64,000 nt of DNA from Halorubrum sp. Atlit-26R (GCF_003666015.1 NZ_QPLT01000012.1:1-64000), one strand, 5' to 3'. Positions 41,734-51,268 are shown, counted from the stretch's first letter. The notes: generated by a model from the sequence alone, not told the origin. Numbers and translations: made by a program.

Positions 41734-43137
41734 TCAGGTGGCGATCTCGAACCGAGCGCCGCTGGCCGCGTCCTCGGTGACGCGGATCTCCCAGCCGTGC
41801 GCGTCGACGATCCGCTCGACGATCGCCAGCCCGAAGCCGCTGCCGTCCTCCCGGGTCGTGTGTCCCTTCTCGAAGACGCGCTCGCGTTCCGCGGGCGGGA
41901 TACCGGGGCCGTCGTCCTCGATGAACACGCCGCCGTCGGGCAGGACGCCGGCGGTGAGCGTGACGTCGCTGCCGCCGTGTTCGACGGCGTTGCGGATGAT
42001 GTTCTCGAACGCCTGCGTGAGCCGCGCGGAGTCGCACGACAGCGTCACGCTCCCCGTGACCCGCAGCGTGCTCTCCGGCGCCCTGACGTTCTCGTAGCCC
42101 TTCTCGACGATCTCCGCGAACGGAACGTCCCGCCGGTCGCCGAGCGTCTGCCCCTCCTTCGCGAGCGTCAGCAGCTCGTCGATGAGCGCGTCCATCCGCG
42201 CGACGGCGTCGAGCGCCGTGTCGATGCGCTCGTCCTCGACGTCCGACGCCGCGAGGCTGAGGTTGCCGGCCGCGACGTTCAGCGGGTTCCGGAGGTCGTG
42301 CGACACCGTCGCCGTGAACTCCTCTAATTGGTCGACCGTCTCGGTCAGCTCCCGGTCGTACAGCTTCCGGTCGGTGATGTCGCGCGTCAGCCCGACGAGC
42401 GAGGTGACCGCGCCGTCCTCGTCGGTGATGGGCTTACACCGCGACTCGACCCAGAGCCGCACCGACTCGGACTTCTCGACCCGGTACTCGACCACCTGCG
42501 GCGTCCCCTTCGAGCACGACTCCATCGCCTGTCGGACCCGGACCACGTCGTCCTCGTGGACCCGGTCGAGGAACGTCGTCGGGTCCTCGCGGAGCTCCGC
42601 CGGCGACTGGCCGAATATCGCCTCGTGGCCCTCGTTGATGAACCGCAGCTCGTCCCAGGTCGGCGAGAACACCCACCACACCTGGTCGGTCACGGCGGCG
42701 ATCTCGCGGAGCCGCCTGTTCGTCCGGTCTCGCTCCCGCTGTGCCCGCCGGTGCTCGACGTAGGTGACGATCTTCCGCGCGAGCAGCGGCGCCTGGTTCT
42801 CGATGGTGTCTTGGATCACGTAGTCGGTGACTCCGGCCTCGATGCTCTCGCTCGCGACGGTCTCGGTCCCGGTGTTCGTGAACAGCAGGAAGGGGAGGTC
42901 CGGCCGCTCCTCGCGGACCCGCTTCAGGAACTCGACGCCGGTCACGTCCGGCATGTGGTGATCGCAGAGCACGCAGTCGATCGACGCCTCCGCCAGCAGC
43001 CGCTCCCCCTCGGCGGCGGAGTCCGCGGTCTCGATCCTTAGCCGGTCGCACTCGTCGCGTAGCCGCGTGGAAACCAGCTCTCGAAGCTGGTCGTCGTCGT
43101 TGACGTACAGCAGGTCGATCGGAGGGTCGGGGTTCAT
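41734..43137 (-). CDS. Receiver-PAS-histidine kinase
   Basis: A 467-residue soluble signalling protein. It has an N-terminal receiver domain with phosphoacceptor Asp59 in VLCDHHMPD, a PAS domain (about 145-260) with PAC-like end GLTRDITDRK, HisKA with His280 in TVSHDLRNPLN, and HATPase with NIIRNAVEHGG, EDDGPGIPP and GSGFGLAI. No membrane segment is present. This receiver-first layout is common in haloarchaea, where output regulators are often unlinked. The signal is unknown. Confidence 0.92.
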   Translation of the reverse strand: MNPDPPIDLLYVNDDDQLRELVSTRLRDECDRLRIETADSAAEGERLLAEASIDCVLCDHHMPDVTGVEFLKRVREERPDLPFLLFTNTGTETVASESIEAGVTDYVIQDTIENQAPLLARKIVTYVEHRRAQRERDRTNRRLREIAAVTDQVWWVFSPTWDELRFINEGHEAIFGQSPAELREDPTTFLDRVHEDDVVRVRQAMESCSKGTPQVVEYRVEKSESVRLWVESRCKPITDEDGAVTSLVGLTRDITDRKLYDRELTETVDQLEEFTATVSHDLRNPLNVAAGNLSLAASDVEDERIDTALDAVARMDALIDELLTLAKEGQTLGDRRDVPFAEIVEKGYENVRAPESTLRVTGSVTLSCDSARLTQAFENIIRNAVEHGGSDVTLTAGVLPDGGVFIEDDGPGIPPAERERVFEKGHTTREDGSGFGLAIVERIVDAHGWEIRVTEDAASGARFEIAT

Positions 43138-43261
43138 GGCCCCGCTCTCGGCGGCGATCAAAAAGTCGTTCCCCCACAAAAATCACGTCTGATACCTCGC
43201 GGCCGGTCCGGGACCCGCCCGATTCAATCGGCGGCGGGCGCCGTCCGGGCCTCGGCGCGCG

Positions 43262-44140
43262 TCACACCGCGACCCACCACGCCACGGCGACCGCGACGCC
43301 GCCGAGGGTCGAGCTCAGGACGGCGTGTCGGCGGAGCCGGTCCCGGAGTCGGTGGCCGTCGGCGTCGTGGTCCGCGGCGTCGACCGGGCACGTCTCGCTC
43401 CCGGTGGTACACTCCGGCAGCAGATCGACGGCGACGTGGAGGAACACGCCGGCGGCGATGCCGAAGAGGAGCCCGCGAGGTCCGCTCTCCGGCGAAAGTC
43501 CGGCGATGCCGACCGGGAGGGCCACGATGCCGACCGCCGCCGCGGGCAACAGCAGGGTGACGACCGACTGCCCCCGCTCGGCGAGGCGACGGGCCGCGGC
43601 GTACCCGGCGGGCGCCTTGTGCGAGACGAGCGCGACCCCGAGGACGGAGGTGAGCGAGGGCATCGCCGTGTAGATCGCGCCGATGATCGCGCCGGCCGAG
43701 AGCGCGTGAACCGTCAGCTCGGCCGTCGTTCGATCGACGGGTAGATCCAGATGGGTGAACCGGTGTCCGACCGTGTGACCGGCGTACCCGCCTAGGAAGC
43801 CGACCGCGATGCCGAGGCTGCCGAGTCGGCCGTGCTGGCCGAGCGCCTGCGGGATCAGGAAGAGCGCGGCGCTGGTCACCATCGCACCGCTGGCCAGCCC
43901 GTACCCCCAGACCGGCTCCAAGGGGTGGCTGCTCCGCACCGCACGGGCGCCGAGGGGCGCGCCGACCGCCATCGCCGCGAACGCGGTCCAAGAGACCGCC
44001 ACGAGCTTCCAATTAACCCCGTCGGCTATCGCCGCCACCGACAGGAGTACCAGTGCTATCAGTCCGGCCGCTCCGACGGCTCGTTCCCGGCCGGCCGTCG
44101 ATCGATCCGTCGCAGCCTGGGAGAGATGTTCTCCGGTCAC
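43262..44140 (-). CDS. ZIP-family metal transporter
   Basis: A 292-residue membrane protein with about eight helices. The metal path motifs VHALSAGAIIGAIYTA, VSHKAPAGYAAARRL (the HxxPxG helix) and AAGVFLHVAVDLLPE (helix with His and Glu) match ZIP proteins. It probably moves zinc or another divalent metal into the cytoplasm. A cysteine/acidic loop (ECTTGSETCPVDAADHDADGH) near the C-terminus could be a metal sensor. It runs leftwards, away from the gap that holds structured element C. Confidence 0.83.
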   Translation of the reverse strand: MTGEHLSQAATDRSTAGRERAVGAAGLIALVLLSVAAIADGVNWKLVAVSWTAFAAMAVGAPLGARAVRSSHPLEPVWGYGLASGAMVTSAALFLIPQALGQHGRLGSLGIAVGFLGGYAGHTVGHRFTHLDLPVDRTTAELTVHALSAGAIIGAIYTAMPSLTSVLGVALVSHKAPAGYAAARRLAERGQSVVTLLLPAAAVGIVALPVGIAGLSPESGPRGLLFGIAAGVFLHVAVDLLPECTTGSETCPVDAADHDADGHRLRDRLRRHAVLSSTLGGVAVAVAWWVAV

Positions 44141-44412
44141 TATTGTACAGTAATAACTAAACTACCCGAATTAATAAAAACTTCGGGCACGTTCTCGGAC
44201 CGGACGTGGATCCGCGGCTACGAACCACGAAACCGGCCGTATCGGGGATTTAAACCGCAGGCTCTGCTGAAACCCTTCGGAAGTGATACATTCTGACCGG
44301 GCGTGGTCAGCACAGACGTAGCGACGAGTGATAGCGGGAGTAAGTGTAGCACGTCGCTCAGTGCGATGGCGTGGGCGTTTATAAGTCGGACCGCGGTGTT
44401 GCTGTCGGCTCT

Positions 44413-44760
44413 TTATAAATGGTTGAGGCTGCTGCGGTGGACACCTACAAAGCCCCAGCCGGTGAGGCGGGCGCACGCTCGCTGTCGCCCGAAAATCGAA
44501 GATTTTCGGGATGACGAGAGAGCTTCGCTCTCTCGAACCACGCGCCTCACTCGATCGCTACCGCTCCCTCGTTGCGGTGCTTTCGTCGCCTGCGCCCGCC
44601 TCACCGGCTGCCCCTTTGAGTCCCGCCCCGCACGGCACCCGCACCTCACGCCTCCCCAGCCTCGTCGCTGGCGGCTGTCGCCGCCAGCGACTCCCTCGCG
44701 CCGTCGGTTCGCGGCCCTCCGGGCCGCTCACCGGGGCGCGCCACCGCCTATCATTTATAA
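44413..44760 (+). ncRNA. Structured repeat element, copy C (candidate noncoding RNA)
   Basis: A leader TTATAAAT (44413) is followed by ACAAAGCCCC and P1, a perfect 20-bp stem (44456-44475 with 44591-44610) whose sequence is altered on both arms relative to copies A and B. Two extra hairpins sit in the P1 loop: 44488-44497 with 44501-44510, and 44515-44523 with 44527-44535. Box CCCCTTTGAGTCCC is at 44611-44624. P2 is a unique 12-bp stem, 44664-44675 with 44680-44691. P3 is CGCGCC/GGCGCG (44697-44702 with 44735-44740) around GCGGCCC/GGGCCGC. It ends at TCATTTATAAG. Confidence 0.6.
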
Positions 44761-44772
44761 GCGCTCGTCGCC

Positions 44773-44831
44773 GTCGCTCATGACTATTTAAATACCGTTT
44801 CGTCGCTATCGATCTGCGATACTCACTCCCG
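44773..44831 (-). repeat. 59-bp repeat, copy 2 (solo IS6-type end)
   Basis: Nearly identical (about 6 differences) and in the same orientation as 132-190. No transposase coding sequence follows on the reverse-strand downstream side, where structured element C begins within 15 bp. It is probably a leftover end of a lost IS6-type element. Confidence 0.55.
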
Positions 44832-44981
44832 CTATCGATCAGGAAGCACCATTCAGCGACCGGGTGTTTCATCCCAAGTTATATTTGAAGAACAGGGTTT
44901 CAACAGGGCCAAACGGCTCTAAAGTGTTGGAATCGGCGCGAGGGGTACCGACGGTACACCCTCGTCGAGCGGGCTGTGGCC

Positions 44982-47489
44982 TCAGTCGTCCGCCGCGGCG
45001 GGGGCCGTGCGCGGCTCCGCGTGCGCTTCGGCCGCCTCGGGCGCCGGCGTCCACGTCAGTTCCTCCTCGTACTCGAAGGCGCGGTGGTCGCGCGTCGGGT
45101 CGACAACCGTCAGCGAGAGCCAGTCGTTGTCCAGGAGTCCGGTCACCGCCTCGTTGTCGGCCAAGACCTCGGTGACGCGGTCGACCGGCGCGTGGACGAC
45201 CGTCGAGAGCCGGAGCGGCTGGTGGTACGGCTCGCCGGCGGCGGCCTTGACCGACTGGATCGGGAGTCCCGTCATGAGGTCGCCGCCGTTGCCCTGGTAG
45301 ACGCCGACGTTGCCGACGGGGTTGTGGGTCACCTTCGACCCGCTCCCGTACGCCGCGTTGTCGACCGTCGAGAAGTAGTACTGCGCGTTGATCCACTGCG
45401 TGACGACCATCGGGCCGGCCAGTATCGCTTCGAGCGCGTCGCCGTCCGGGTCGGTCGCCCAGTCGTACGAGTGGAGGAAGGCGCGCCCGTCGAGGTCGAG
45501 GCCGCTCGTCAGCTCGCGGGGGCCGACGACGAAGCCGGCGTTGCCCGCTAACCCCCACTCGGGGCGCGTCTCGGCCCAGTCGCCGGCGCGGCGCTCGGTC
45601 TCGCGGACGGCCGACTCCTCGGCCTCTTGCCCGGTGCGCTCGGCGGCGGCGCGCCCGCGTGCGGCGTCGAGGTCCGCGCGCAGCCGTTCGAGGTCCGCCG
45701 CGTGCGACTCCGGCACGTCGCCGTCGTACAGCTCGATCTCGTCGGTCGTCGTGTTGTGTTCGGCCGCGAGGAAGACGGTGTCGTCGGGCACGTCGATCCC
45801 GCACTCGCGCAGTCCCGCCTTCACCTCGGGGTCGTTACAGATCGCGGCGAGGGCGCGGGCGTTCGGCCCGCCCGGGTTGCCGGCGCAGGCGCCGCAGTCG
45901 AGGCTGGAGTCGTAGGGGTTGTTCGCCGTCTCGGCCGCGTGGCCCGTGAAGACGACGAGGCGCCCGAACGCCTCCCAGCCCATCAGTTCGAAGGCGGTCG
46001 CGGCGTACTCGACCCGCTCGTCGCGGGTGAGCCCCGTCGGAAGCCCCTCGCCGGAGTCGTCGTGCTCGTGGACGCCCGGCTCGCAGAACTCGTGGTCGGC
46101 CGGCACCGCGTCGTCGGCGCCGTCGAGCAGGTCGCGCACCCGGCCGGGCACGAGCGTGCGCGCCGCGAGCGCGAGGCCGTACCCGCTCCCGGCGCCCTCG
46201 ACGAAGCTGAACGCGGTGGCGGGGTTCGACCGCAGCGTCTCGACCACCTCGCCGGCGGCCTCGCGGAGGTCGGCCCAGCGGTCGCGGCTCGCCCGCGCGT
46301 CGTCTTCGGCCGGAACCTCCGAGACGCGGTGTTGCGGGTCGACGATCGGCGGGCAGGCGTCGACCGACACGCTTGCGTCGTACCCGGTGTACTCCATCGG
46401 GACGCCGAAGAAGCCCGCGTACCCGTGCGTCTCGTAGTCGCCGGTCGCCTCGACGTGCCGGCGGATCACCTCGGAGCGCGTGTCGATACAGAAGACCAAC
46501 TGGGCGTCCGGCCGCTCCGACGCCCCGCCGTCGGCGCGTGCCTCGTCCCCCTCGCGCGCTTCGGTTCCCCCGTCGCGCGCCTCGCTCTCGGCGGCGACCC
46601 GCTCGACGAGCCCGTCGCGGTACGTGGCCTCCCACGCGCTCAGGAACGCGTCGGCGATCTCGTCGCTCGGGTCGACCGCCGGCCCGTCGGACCCCTCCGG
46701 CGGCGCGAGGTCGACGCCGAAGGCGTCCGCTAACGCCAGCCGGGCCGCGAGGTAGCCCGTCGGCGTGATCGGGTGCGCGGACTGCCACGCGCCGCCGTCG
46801 TCGGCGCGCCGCTTGAGCAGCCCGGTCCACCCGGGGAGCGCGGCGAACTGCGACTCGAAGACGGCCTCCCACCGGTCACGGGGGTACGGCTCCAGCGCGG
46901 ACTCGATCGCCGTCGTCGGCGACGCCGGGAGGTCGGCGACGAGTCCCGTATTCGGAATTTCGTCGTCGTACGCGGCCACCGACCGGAAGGCGTCGTAGAA
47001 CCCCGCCTCGCGGTTCGGCATCGACCACTCGGCCTGTCCCTCGTCGAGGAACGCCGACAGCCACTTCGTCAGCACGCGGTCGACGCGCTCGGCGTCGGAG
47101 TCCGTCGCCTCCGCGTCGCCGGAGCCGCTCGATTCCGCCGTCTCCTCGGCGTTCTCCAGCCGCTCCAGCACGGCCTCGGGGTCGCCGTCGCAGCCCCGGT
47201 CGGTCAGTTCCGCGTCGAGCAGGTCGGGGTCGATACGTCCCTCGTCGAGGGCCGCCCGGAACGTCTCCGCGCGCGGGTAGCCGCGGCCGCCGAGCAGCTC
47301 GGACGCCCGGCTCACGGCCTCGTCGAACGGCCGGTCCTCGAAGCCGGAGAGGGGGTTCGCGGTCACGAACGAGTGGACCGGCCAGACCGAGCCGACGGCG
47401 CTCGCGGCCGCGTCGATCTCGTCTTCGACCGTGTCTCCATCGCGTCCCATTGCGTCGGCGTCGTCTTCGGTGGTGGGTTCAGCGTTCAT
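44982..47489 (-). CDS. dabA: DabA, inorganic carbon uptake subunit (DUF2309)
   Basis: An 835-residue DabA/UPF0753 protein, a carbonic-anhydrase-like subunit of the DAB energy-coupled CO2/bicarbonate uptake system on the cytoplasmic face. Candidate zinc-site residues are Cys334 and Asp336 in FCIDTRSE, and His517 and Cys532 in FTGHAAE and LDCGACAG. Their spacing closely matches that reported for DabA of Halothiobacillus. The N-terminal VWPVHSFVTANPL and C-terminal QYYFSTVDNAAYGSGSKVTHN blocks are also typical. The start overlaps the end of dabB by 11 bp. Confidence 0.93.
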   Translation of the reverse strand: MNAEPTTEDDADAMGRDGDTVEDEIDAAASAVGSVWPVHSFVTANPLSGFEDRPFDEAVSRASELLGGRGYPRAETFRAALDEGRIDPDLLDAELTDRGCDGDPEAVLERLENAEETAESSGSGDAEATDSDAERVDRVLTKWLSAFLDEGQAEWSMPNREAGFYDAFRSVAAYDDEIPNTGLVADLPASPTTAIESALEPYPRDRWEAVFESQFAALPGWTGLLKRRADDGGAWQSAHPITPTGYLAARLALADAFGVDLAPPEGSDGPAVDPSDEIADAFLSAWEATYRDGLVERVAAESEARDGGTEAREGDEARADGGASERPDAQLVFCIDTRSEVIRRHVEATGDYETHGYAGFFGVPMEYTGYDASVSVDACPPIVDPQHRVSEVPAEDDARASRDRWADLREAAGEVVETLRSNPATAFSFVEGAGSGYGLALAARTLVPGRVRDLLDGADDAVPADHEFCEPGVHEHDDSGEGLPTGLTRDERVEYAATAFELMGWEAFGRLVVFTGHAAETANNPYDSSLDCGACAGNPGGPNARALAAICNDPEVKAGLRECGIDVPDDTVFLAAEHNTTTDEIELYDGDVPESHAADLERLRADLDAARGRAAAERTGQEAEESAVRETERRAGDWAETRPEWGLAGNAGFVVGPRELTSGLDLDGRAFLHSYDWATDPDGDALEAILAGPMVVTQWINAQYYFSTVDNAAYGSGSKVTHNPVGNVGVYQGNGGDLMTGLPIQSVKAAAGEPYHQPLRLSTVVHAPVDRVTEVLADNEAVTGLLDNDWLSLTVVDPTRDHRAFEYEEELTWTPAPEAAEAHAEPRTAPAAADD

Positions 47490-48966
47490 CGTACTCCTCC
47501 GTGGCGGTCAGGACGGTGTCCGGTGCGGGTTGCCCCGCGTTCACGAGCGCGACGTAGAGGCGCTCGCTCCGCTCGTGGACGCCGGTCTCGATCGCGACGT
47601 ACGCGGCGAGGAAGACGACGGCGACGAGCGCGTGGAGCGCGGTCAGTTCGGTCGGGGCAGAGACGAGCGGTAGTCCGGAGAGCAGCCCCGAGACGGCCCG
47701 GTACGCGAGCGCGTACACGGCGATGGCGGGGAGCGCGACCAGCGGGACCGCCCCGTAGCGGGCCGCCGTCGAGAGGGCGGTCCGGCGGACGGCGCTCCGG
47801 GCCGCGTGGAGCGTCGTGAGCGTCACGAACCCCGCGAGCAGCAGCCCGCTGTCGACGCTCGTCCCCTTCCCCGTCAGGAGCGCGAACGTCGCGCCGCCCG
47901 CGAGCCCGGTCAGCAGCACGACGACCGCGCCGGCGACGCCCGTTCCCTCGGGTTCGGGTCCGCTCTCCGTCGGGGCGGCGCGCTCGACCTCGTCGCCCGC
48001 GCTCAGGAAGTGGTACGCCTTGTAGAAGCCGTGTAGAATCAGGTGCGTGACGGCGGCGCCGAAGAAGCCGAGCCCGGCCTGGACGATCATGAAGCCCATC
48101 TGACCGACCGTCGAGCAGCCCAGTTCGCCCTTGACGTCCGACCGGACCGTCTTGAGCAGCTTCCCGGCCAAGGCGCTCGCGGCGCCGACGACCACGATAG
48201 CGAGCATGAGCCACGTCTCGACGGTCACGACCGGCGCGAAGCGGGTCAACAGGATGCCGCCCGCGTTGACGAAGCCGGCGTGCATCAGCGCCGAGGCCGG
48301 CGTGGGGGCGGTCATCGAGGAGAGCAGCCAGCCGTGGAACGGGACGAGCGCCGACTGGATCATCGCCGCGAGGACGAGCGCGGCGCCCGCGACGAGCCAC
48401 GCGGGCCCGCCGAGGGAGTCGGCGCTCGCGGCGATGCCGGAGACCGTCGTCGCGCCGGTCGCCCACCACAGCGCCGTCACGGCGACGCCGAGCAGCGCGC
48501 TGCTGGCGAGGAAGTGCCTGCGGGCGACGCTCGCGGCGGCCCGGGCCTGCGGCCAGCCGTCGACGGTGCCGACGAGCCGCGCCATCAGGAGCCCCATCGC
48601 CAGCCAAAAGCACCAGAACAGCGCGACGTGGTCGGCCGCGACGAGCGCCATCACGGCGAGCGTGAACGCGGAGACGCCGAGGAAGAAGTCGGTCTCGTGG
48701 GCGCTCCCGACCATGTAGCGGCGCGAGTAGCTGTGGACGATCCCGCTGAAGAACGTCACGACGACCCACAGCAGGACGGTCAGCCCGTCGACGGCGACCG
48801 CGCCGGAGATCTCCCAGGGCCCGCCGAGTCGGACGTGGGCGACGAGCGCGGCCAGGCTCGCGGCGAACAGCGTCCACGCGAGCCGCGTTAGTGCGACGGG
48901 AACGGTCGACGACTCGGCCGTCTCCCGGAGCGCTCCGACCGTCGGGTTCGAGGTGCGTCCTGACAT
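47479..48966 (-). CDS. dabB: DabB, NuoL/MrpA-like membrane subunit
   Basis: A 495-residue membrane protein with about 13-14 helices of the proton-conducting NuoL/Mrp antiporter family. Key features are the LVPFHGWLLSSMTAPTPASALMHAG core and the lysine in AGKLLKTVRSDVKGELGCSTVGQMGFM. Paired with DabA it forms the DAB complex, which uses the cation gradient to drive CO2 hydration and bicarbonate accumulation. ATG 48966 follows a basic upstream extension that is unlikely to be coding. It is the first gene of the dabB-dabA operon. Confidence 0.92.
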   Translation of the reverse strand: MSGRTSNPTVGALRETAESSTVPVALTRLAWTLFAASLAALVAHVRLGGPWEISGAVAVDGLTVLLWVVVTFFSGIVHSYSRRYMVGSAHETDFFLGVSAFTLAVMALVAADHVALFWCFWLAMGLLMARLVGTVDGWPQARAAASVARRHFLASSALLGVAVTALWWATGATTVSGIAASADSLGGPAWLVAGAALVLAAMIQSALVPFHGWLLSSMTAPTPASALMHAGFVNAGGILLTRFAPVVTVETWLMLAIVVVGAASALAGKLLKTVRSDVKGELGCSTVGQMGFMIVQAGLGFFGAAVTHLILHGFYKAYHFLSAGDEVERAAPTESGPEPEGTGVAGAVVVLLTGLAGGATFALLTGKGTSVDSGLLLAGFVTLTTLHAARSAVRRTALSTAARYGAVPLVALPAIAVYALAYRAVSGLLSGLPLVSAPTELTALHALVAVVFLAAYVAIETGVHERSERLYVALVNAGQPAPDTVLTATEEYDER

Positions 48967-49229
48967 CGTTCGAGCGACCACGCGACCGGGGTCGGACCGC
49001 GCGCGGCGCTTGGTCCGGTTTCGGTCGGTTTTCATCGCTTTCGAGAACGGAACGGCTATTAAATCTGTCTGTATTCACAATTCGTTCGACCATACCGGAT
49101 TATAGAACATTATGTTTATCGCCTCCGCGATCCGATCGGGCTCGGTCAGCCTCGCGGCGACGGCCGCCTCCGGCCCGTTCGGCGTCGCCACTCAGGAAAC
49201 CATAACCTCCCCCGGTCCGGAGGGTCGGT

Positions 49230-50246
49230 ATGGAAGAACTCTCGGGAACCGTCCTCGCCGGAGAGTCGTTCGAGCCGGTGCGAGGGCGGGTCATCGTCGA
49301 AGACGGGCGGATTGCGGCGGTCGAGGAGACGGACACCGACTCGACGGACGTCGTGCTGCCGGCGTTCGTCAACGCGCACACCCACCTCGGGGACTCCGTC
49401 GCGAAGGATGCCGCGGTCGGCCTCTCGCTCGACGAGGCGGTGGCGCCGCCGGACAGCCTGAAACACCGGCGGCTGGCGGCCGCCGACCGCGACGAGCTCG
49501 TGTCGGCGATGCGGCGGACGCTCCGATTCATGCGGCGGACCGGCACGGTTTCGACGCTCGACTTCCGCGAGTCGGGAGTCGCCGGGGCGCGGGCGCTCCG
49601 CGACGCGGCGGCGGACACCGGCGTCGACCCGTTCGTCTTCGGGAGCGGCGACGCGTCGGTCCTCGACGTGGCCGACGGGTACGGCGCCTCCGGCGCGAAC
49701 GACGACGACTTCGCCGCGGAGCGCGCCGCCTGCGAGGAGCGCGGCGTCCCGTTCGCGATCCACGCGGGCGAGCCGGACGCGACCGACATCCACCCGGCGC
49801 TCGATCTGGACCCGGACCTCCTCGTTCACATGGTCCACGCCGAGCGGGAGCACTTGGAGCGCGTCGCGGGTCAGTCCGTCCCGATCGCGGTCTGTCCGCG
49901 CGCGAACGCGGTCCTCGACGTCGGAACGCCGCCGATTCGGGAGCTGCTCGATCACACGACGGTCGCGCTCGGTACGGACAACGTCATGCTGAACCAACCG
50001 TCGATGTTCCGGGAGATGGCGACCGCGGCGAAGCGGTTCGACGTCACCGACCGGGAGGTGCTGCGGATGGCGACCGCCGCGGGCGCCGAGATCGCCGGCC
50101 TGGACTGCGGGGTCGTCGAACCGGGCCGGCGGGCGGCGCTCCTCGTCCTCGACGGCGACTCGGACAACCTCTCCGGCACCGAAGATCCGGTGGCAGCGGT
50201 CGTCCGGCGCGCGACCGGGCTCGACGTGAAGCGGGTCGTCGGCTGA
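49230..50246 (+). CDS. Amidohydrolase-superfamily protein
   Basis: A 338-residue metal-dependent hydrolase. The N-terminal beta-sandwich (about 1-40) leads into PAFVNAHTHLGDS with the HxH metal motif. A further metal His is in FAIHAGEPD, and the catalytic Asp is in LGTDNVML. The layout is like cytosine deaminase/chlorohydrolase (SsnA/TrzN-type) enzymes that deaminate or hydrolyse ring compounds; the substrate is unknown. It converges with the Lrp gene. The divergent dabB promoter lies upstream. Confidence 0.86.
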   Translation: MEELSGTVLAGESFEPVRGRVIVEDGRIAAVEETDTDSTDVVLPAFVNAHTHLGDSVAKDAAVGLSLDEAVAPPDSLKHRRLAAADRDELVSAMRRTLRFMRRTGTVSTLDFRESGVAGARALRDAAADTGVDPFVFGSGDASVLDVADGYGASGANDDDFAAERAACEERGVPFAIHAGEPDATDIHPALDLDPDLLVHMVHAEREHLERVAGQSVPIAVCPRANAVLDVGTPPIRELLDHTTVALGTDNVMLNQPSMFREMATAAKRFDVTDREVLRMATAAGAEIAGLDCGVVEPGRRAALLVLDGDSDNLSGTEDPVAAVVRRATGLDVKRVVG

Positions 50247-50273
50247 CCGCCTCTCCGGCCCGCCCCGCCTCGG

Positions 50274-50753
50274 TCAATCCTCGCCGTTCCGCTCGACGTC
50301 GAACTCACCGAACGGGGTCGTCTCGTGGGTCCGCACGAGCACCTCGTCGGCGACGGTGACGCCCATGTCGAGGAGCGCCTGCGCCACCGGCGTGATGTCG
50401 TCGTCCGACTCGCCGACGACGGTCACGAGGAGGTTCTGCTCGCCGGTGACGAGCTCCTGGACCGACACGACGCCGTCGATGTCGAGGATGTCCGGGATGA
50501 GCTCGCCGCGCTCCGGAATCGACGCGGTGCAGTAGAGCAGCATCCGGAGGGGGTAGCCCGACCGCTGGTAGTCGACGCTGGCGCTGTACCCCTTGATCAC
50601 CCCCTCGGATTCGAGCCGCTGAATCCGCTTGCGGACGGTGCTGTCCGAGGTGCCGGTCCGCTCCGCGACGTCCCCGGACGACGTGTTCCGTGCGTCCTCC
50701 TGTAGCGCGTACAGGATCGCCCTGTCGACGTCGTCTATCGCGCCGTTGCCCAT
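50274..50753 (-). CDS. Lrp/AsnC-family transcription regulator
   Basis: A 159-residue regulator with an N-terminal winged helix (AILYALQEDARNTSSGDVAERTGTSDSTVRKRIQRLESEGVIKGY). An RAM-type ligand-binding domain follows with LLVTVVGESDDDITPVAQAL. It binds DNA as dimers or octamers and usually senses amino acids. The target genes are unknown; its convergent neighbour is an amidohydrolase. Start ATG 50753. Confidence 0.93.
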   Translation of the reverse strand: MGNGAIDDVDRAILYALQEDARNTSSGDVAERTGTSDSTVRKRIQRLESEGVIKGYSASVDYQRSGYPLRMLLYCTASIPERGELIPDILDIDGVVSVQELVTGEQNLLVTVVGESDDDITPVAQALLDMGVTVADEVLVRTHETTPFGEFDVERNGED

Positions 50754-50869
50754 ACCGCGGTGATAGACGCGCGGCCGTTTTATACGTTGTCGAGACCGGC
50801 AAGTCCGCGTTTTCGACCGCGGCCGTCCGATCCCGACGCCTACATACGATCCCCGCCAGTGGGTCGGAT

Positions 50870-51268
50870 ATGGGTACGTACACCGCGGACATCGACGTGC
50901 GGTTCCGCGACATCGACGCGATGGGCCACGTCAACAACGCCGTCTACGCGACGTACATCGAGCAGGCGCGGACGCGGTACTTCAGCGACGTCCTCGACGC
51001 CGACCTCTCGCGCGTGTCGACCGTGCTGGCGTCGATCTCGATCGACTTCCGGCGCCCGGTCGAGCTCGTCGACGGCGAGGTCACCGTCACCGTCGACGTG
51101 GCCGACCTCGGACGGTCGAGCGCGACGATGACCCACGAGATCCGGGCCGGCGGCGAGGCGGCCGCGGAGGCCGAGGCGACGCTCGTCTCCCTCGACCCGG
51201 AGACGGGGGAACCCGCACCCATCCCGGAGGAACACCGGGCCGCGATGGAGTCGTACCACGACCTGTGA
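50870..51268 (+). CDS. Acyl-CoA thioesterase, 4HBT hotdog fold
   Basis: A 132-residue hotdog-fold protein. The 4-hydroxybenzoyl-CoA thioesterase signature RFRDIDAMGHVNNAVYATYIEQAR is intact, including the catalytic Asp. It hydrolyses an acyl-CoA thioester; the acyl group is unknown. The ATG at 50870 begins the standard fold; upstream codons are basic and unlike the rest. Confidence 0.92.
   Translation: MGTYTADIDVRFRDIDAMGHVNNAVYATYIEQARTRYFSDVLDADLSRVSTVLASISIDFRRPVELVDGEVTVTVDVADLGRSSATMTHEIRAGGEAAAEAEATLVSLDPETGEPAPIPEEHRAAMESYHDL

Larger units (their letters stand above)
44141..44981. other. Large intergenic gap between ZIP and dabA genes
   Basis: This 841-bp gap holds the ZIP promoter side (a relatively AT-rich stretch 44145-44180), structured element C, a 59-bp IS6-end-like repeat and about 150 bp (44832-44981) with no recognisable feature. 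I see no credible protein gene. Confidence 0.6.

Noticed and set aside
44141-44296. Possible small gene upstream of element C
   Set aside because: The frame begins inside the ZIP coding region, has no TATA element and ends in basic, low-complexity sequence.
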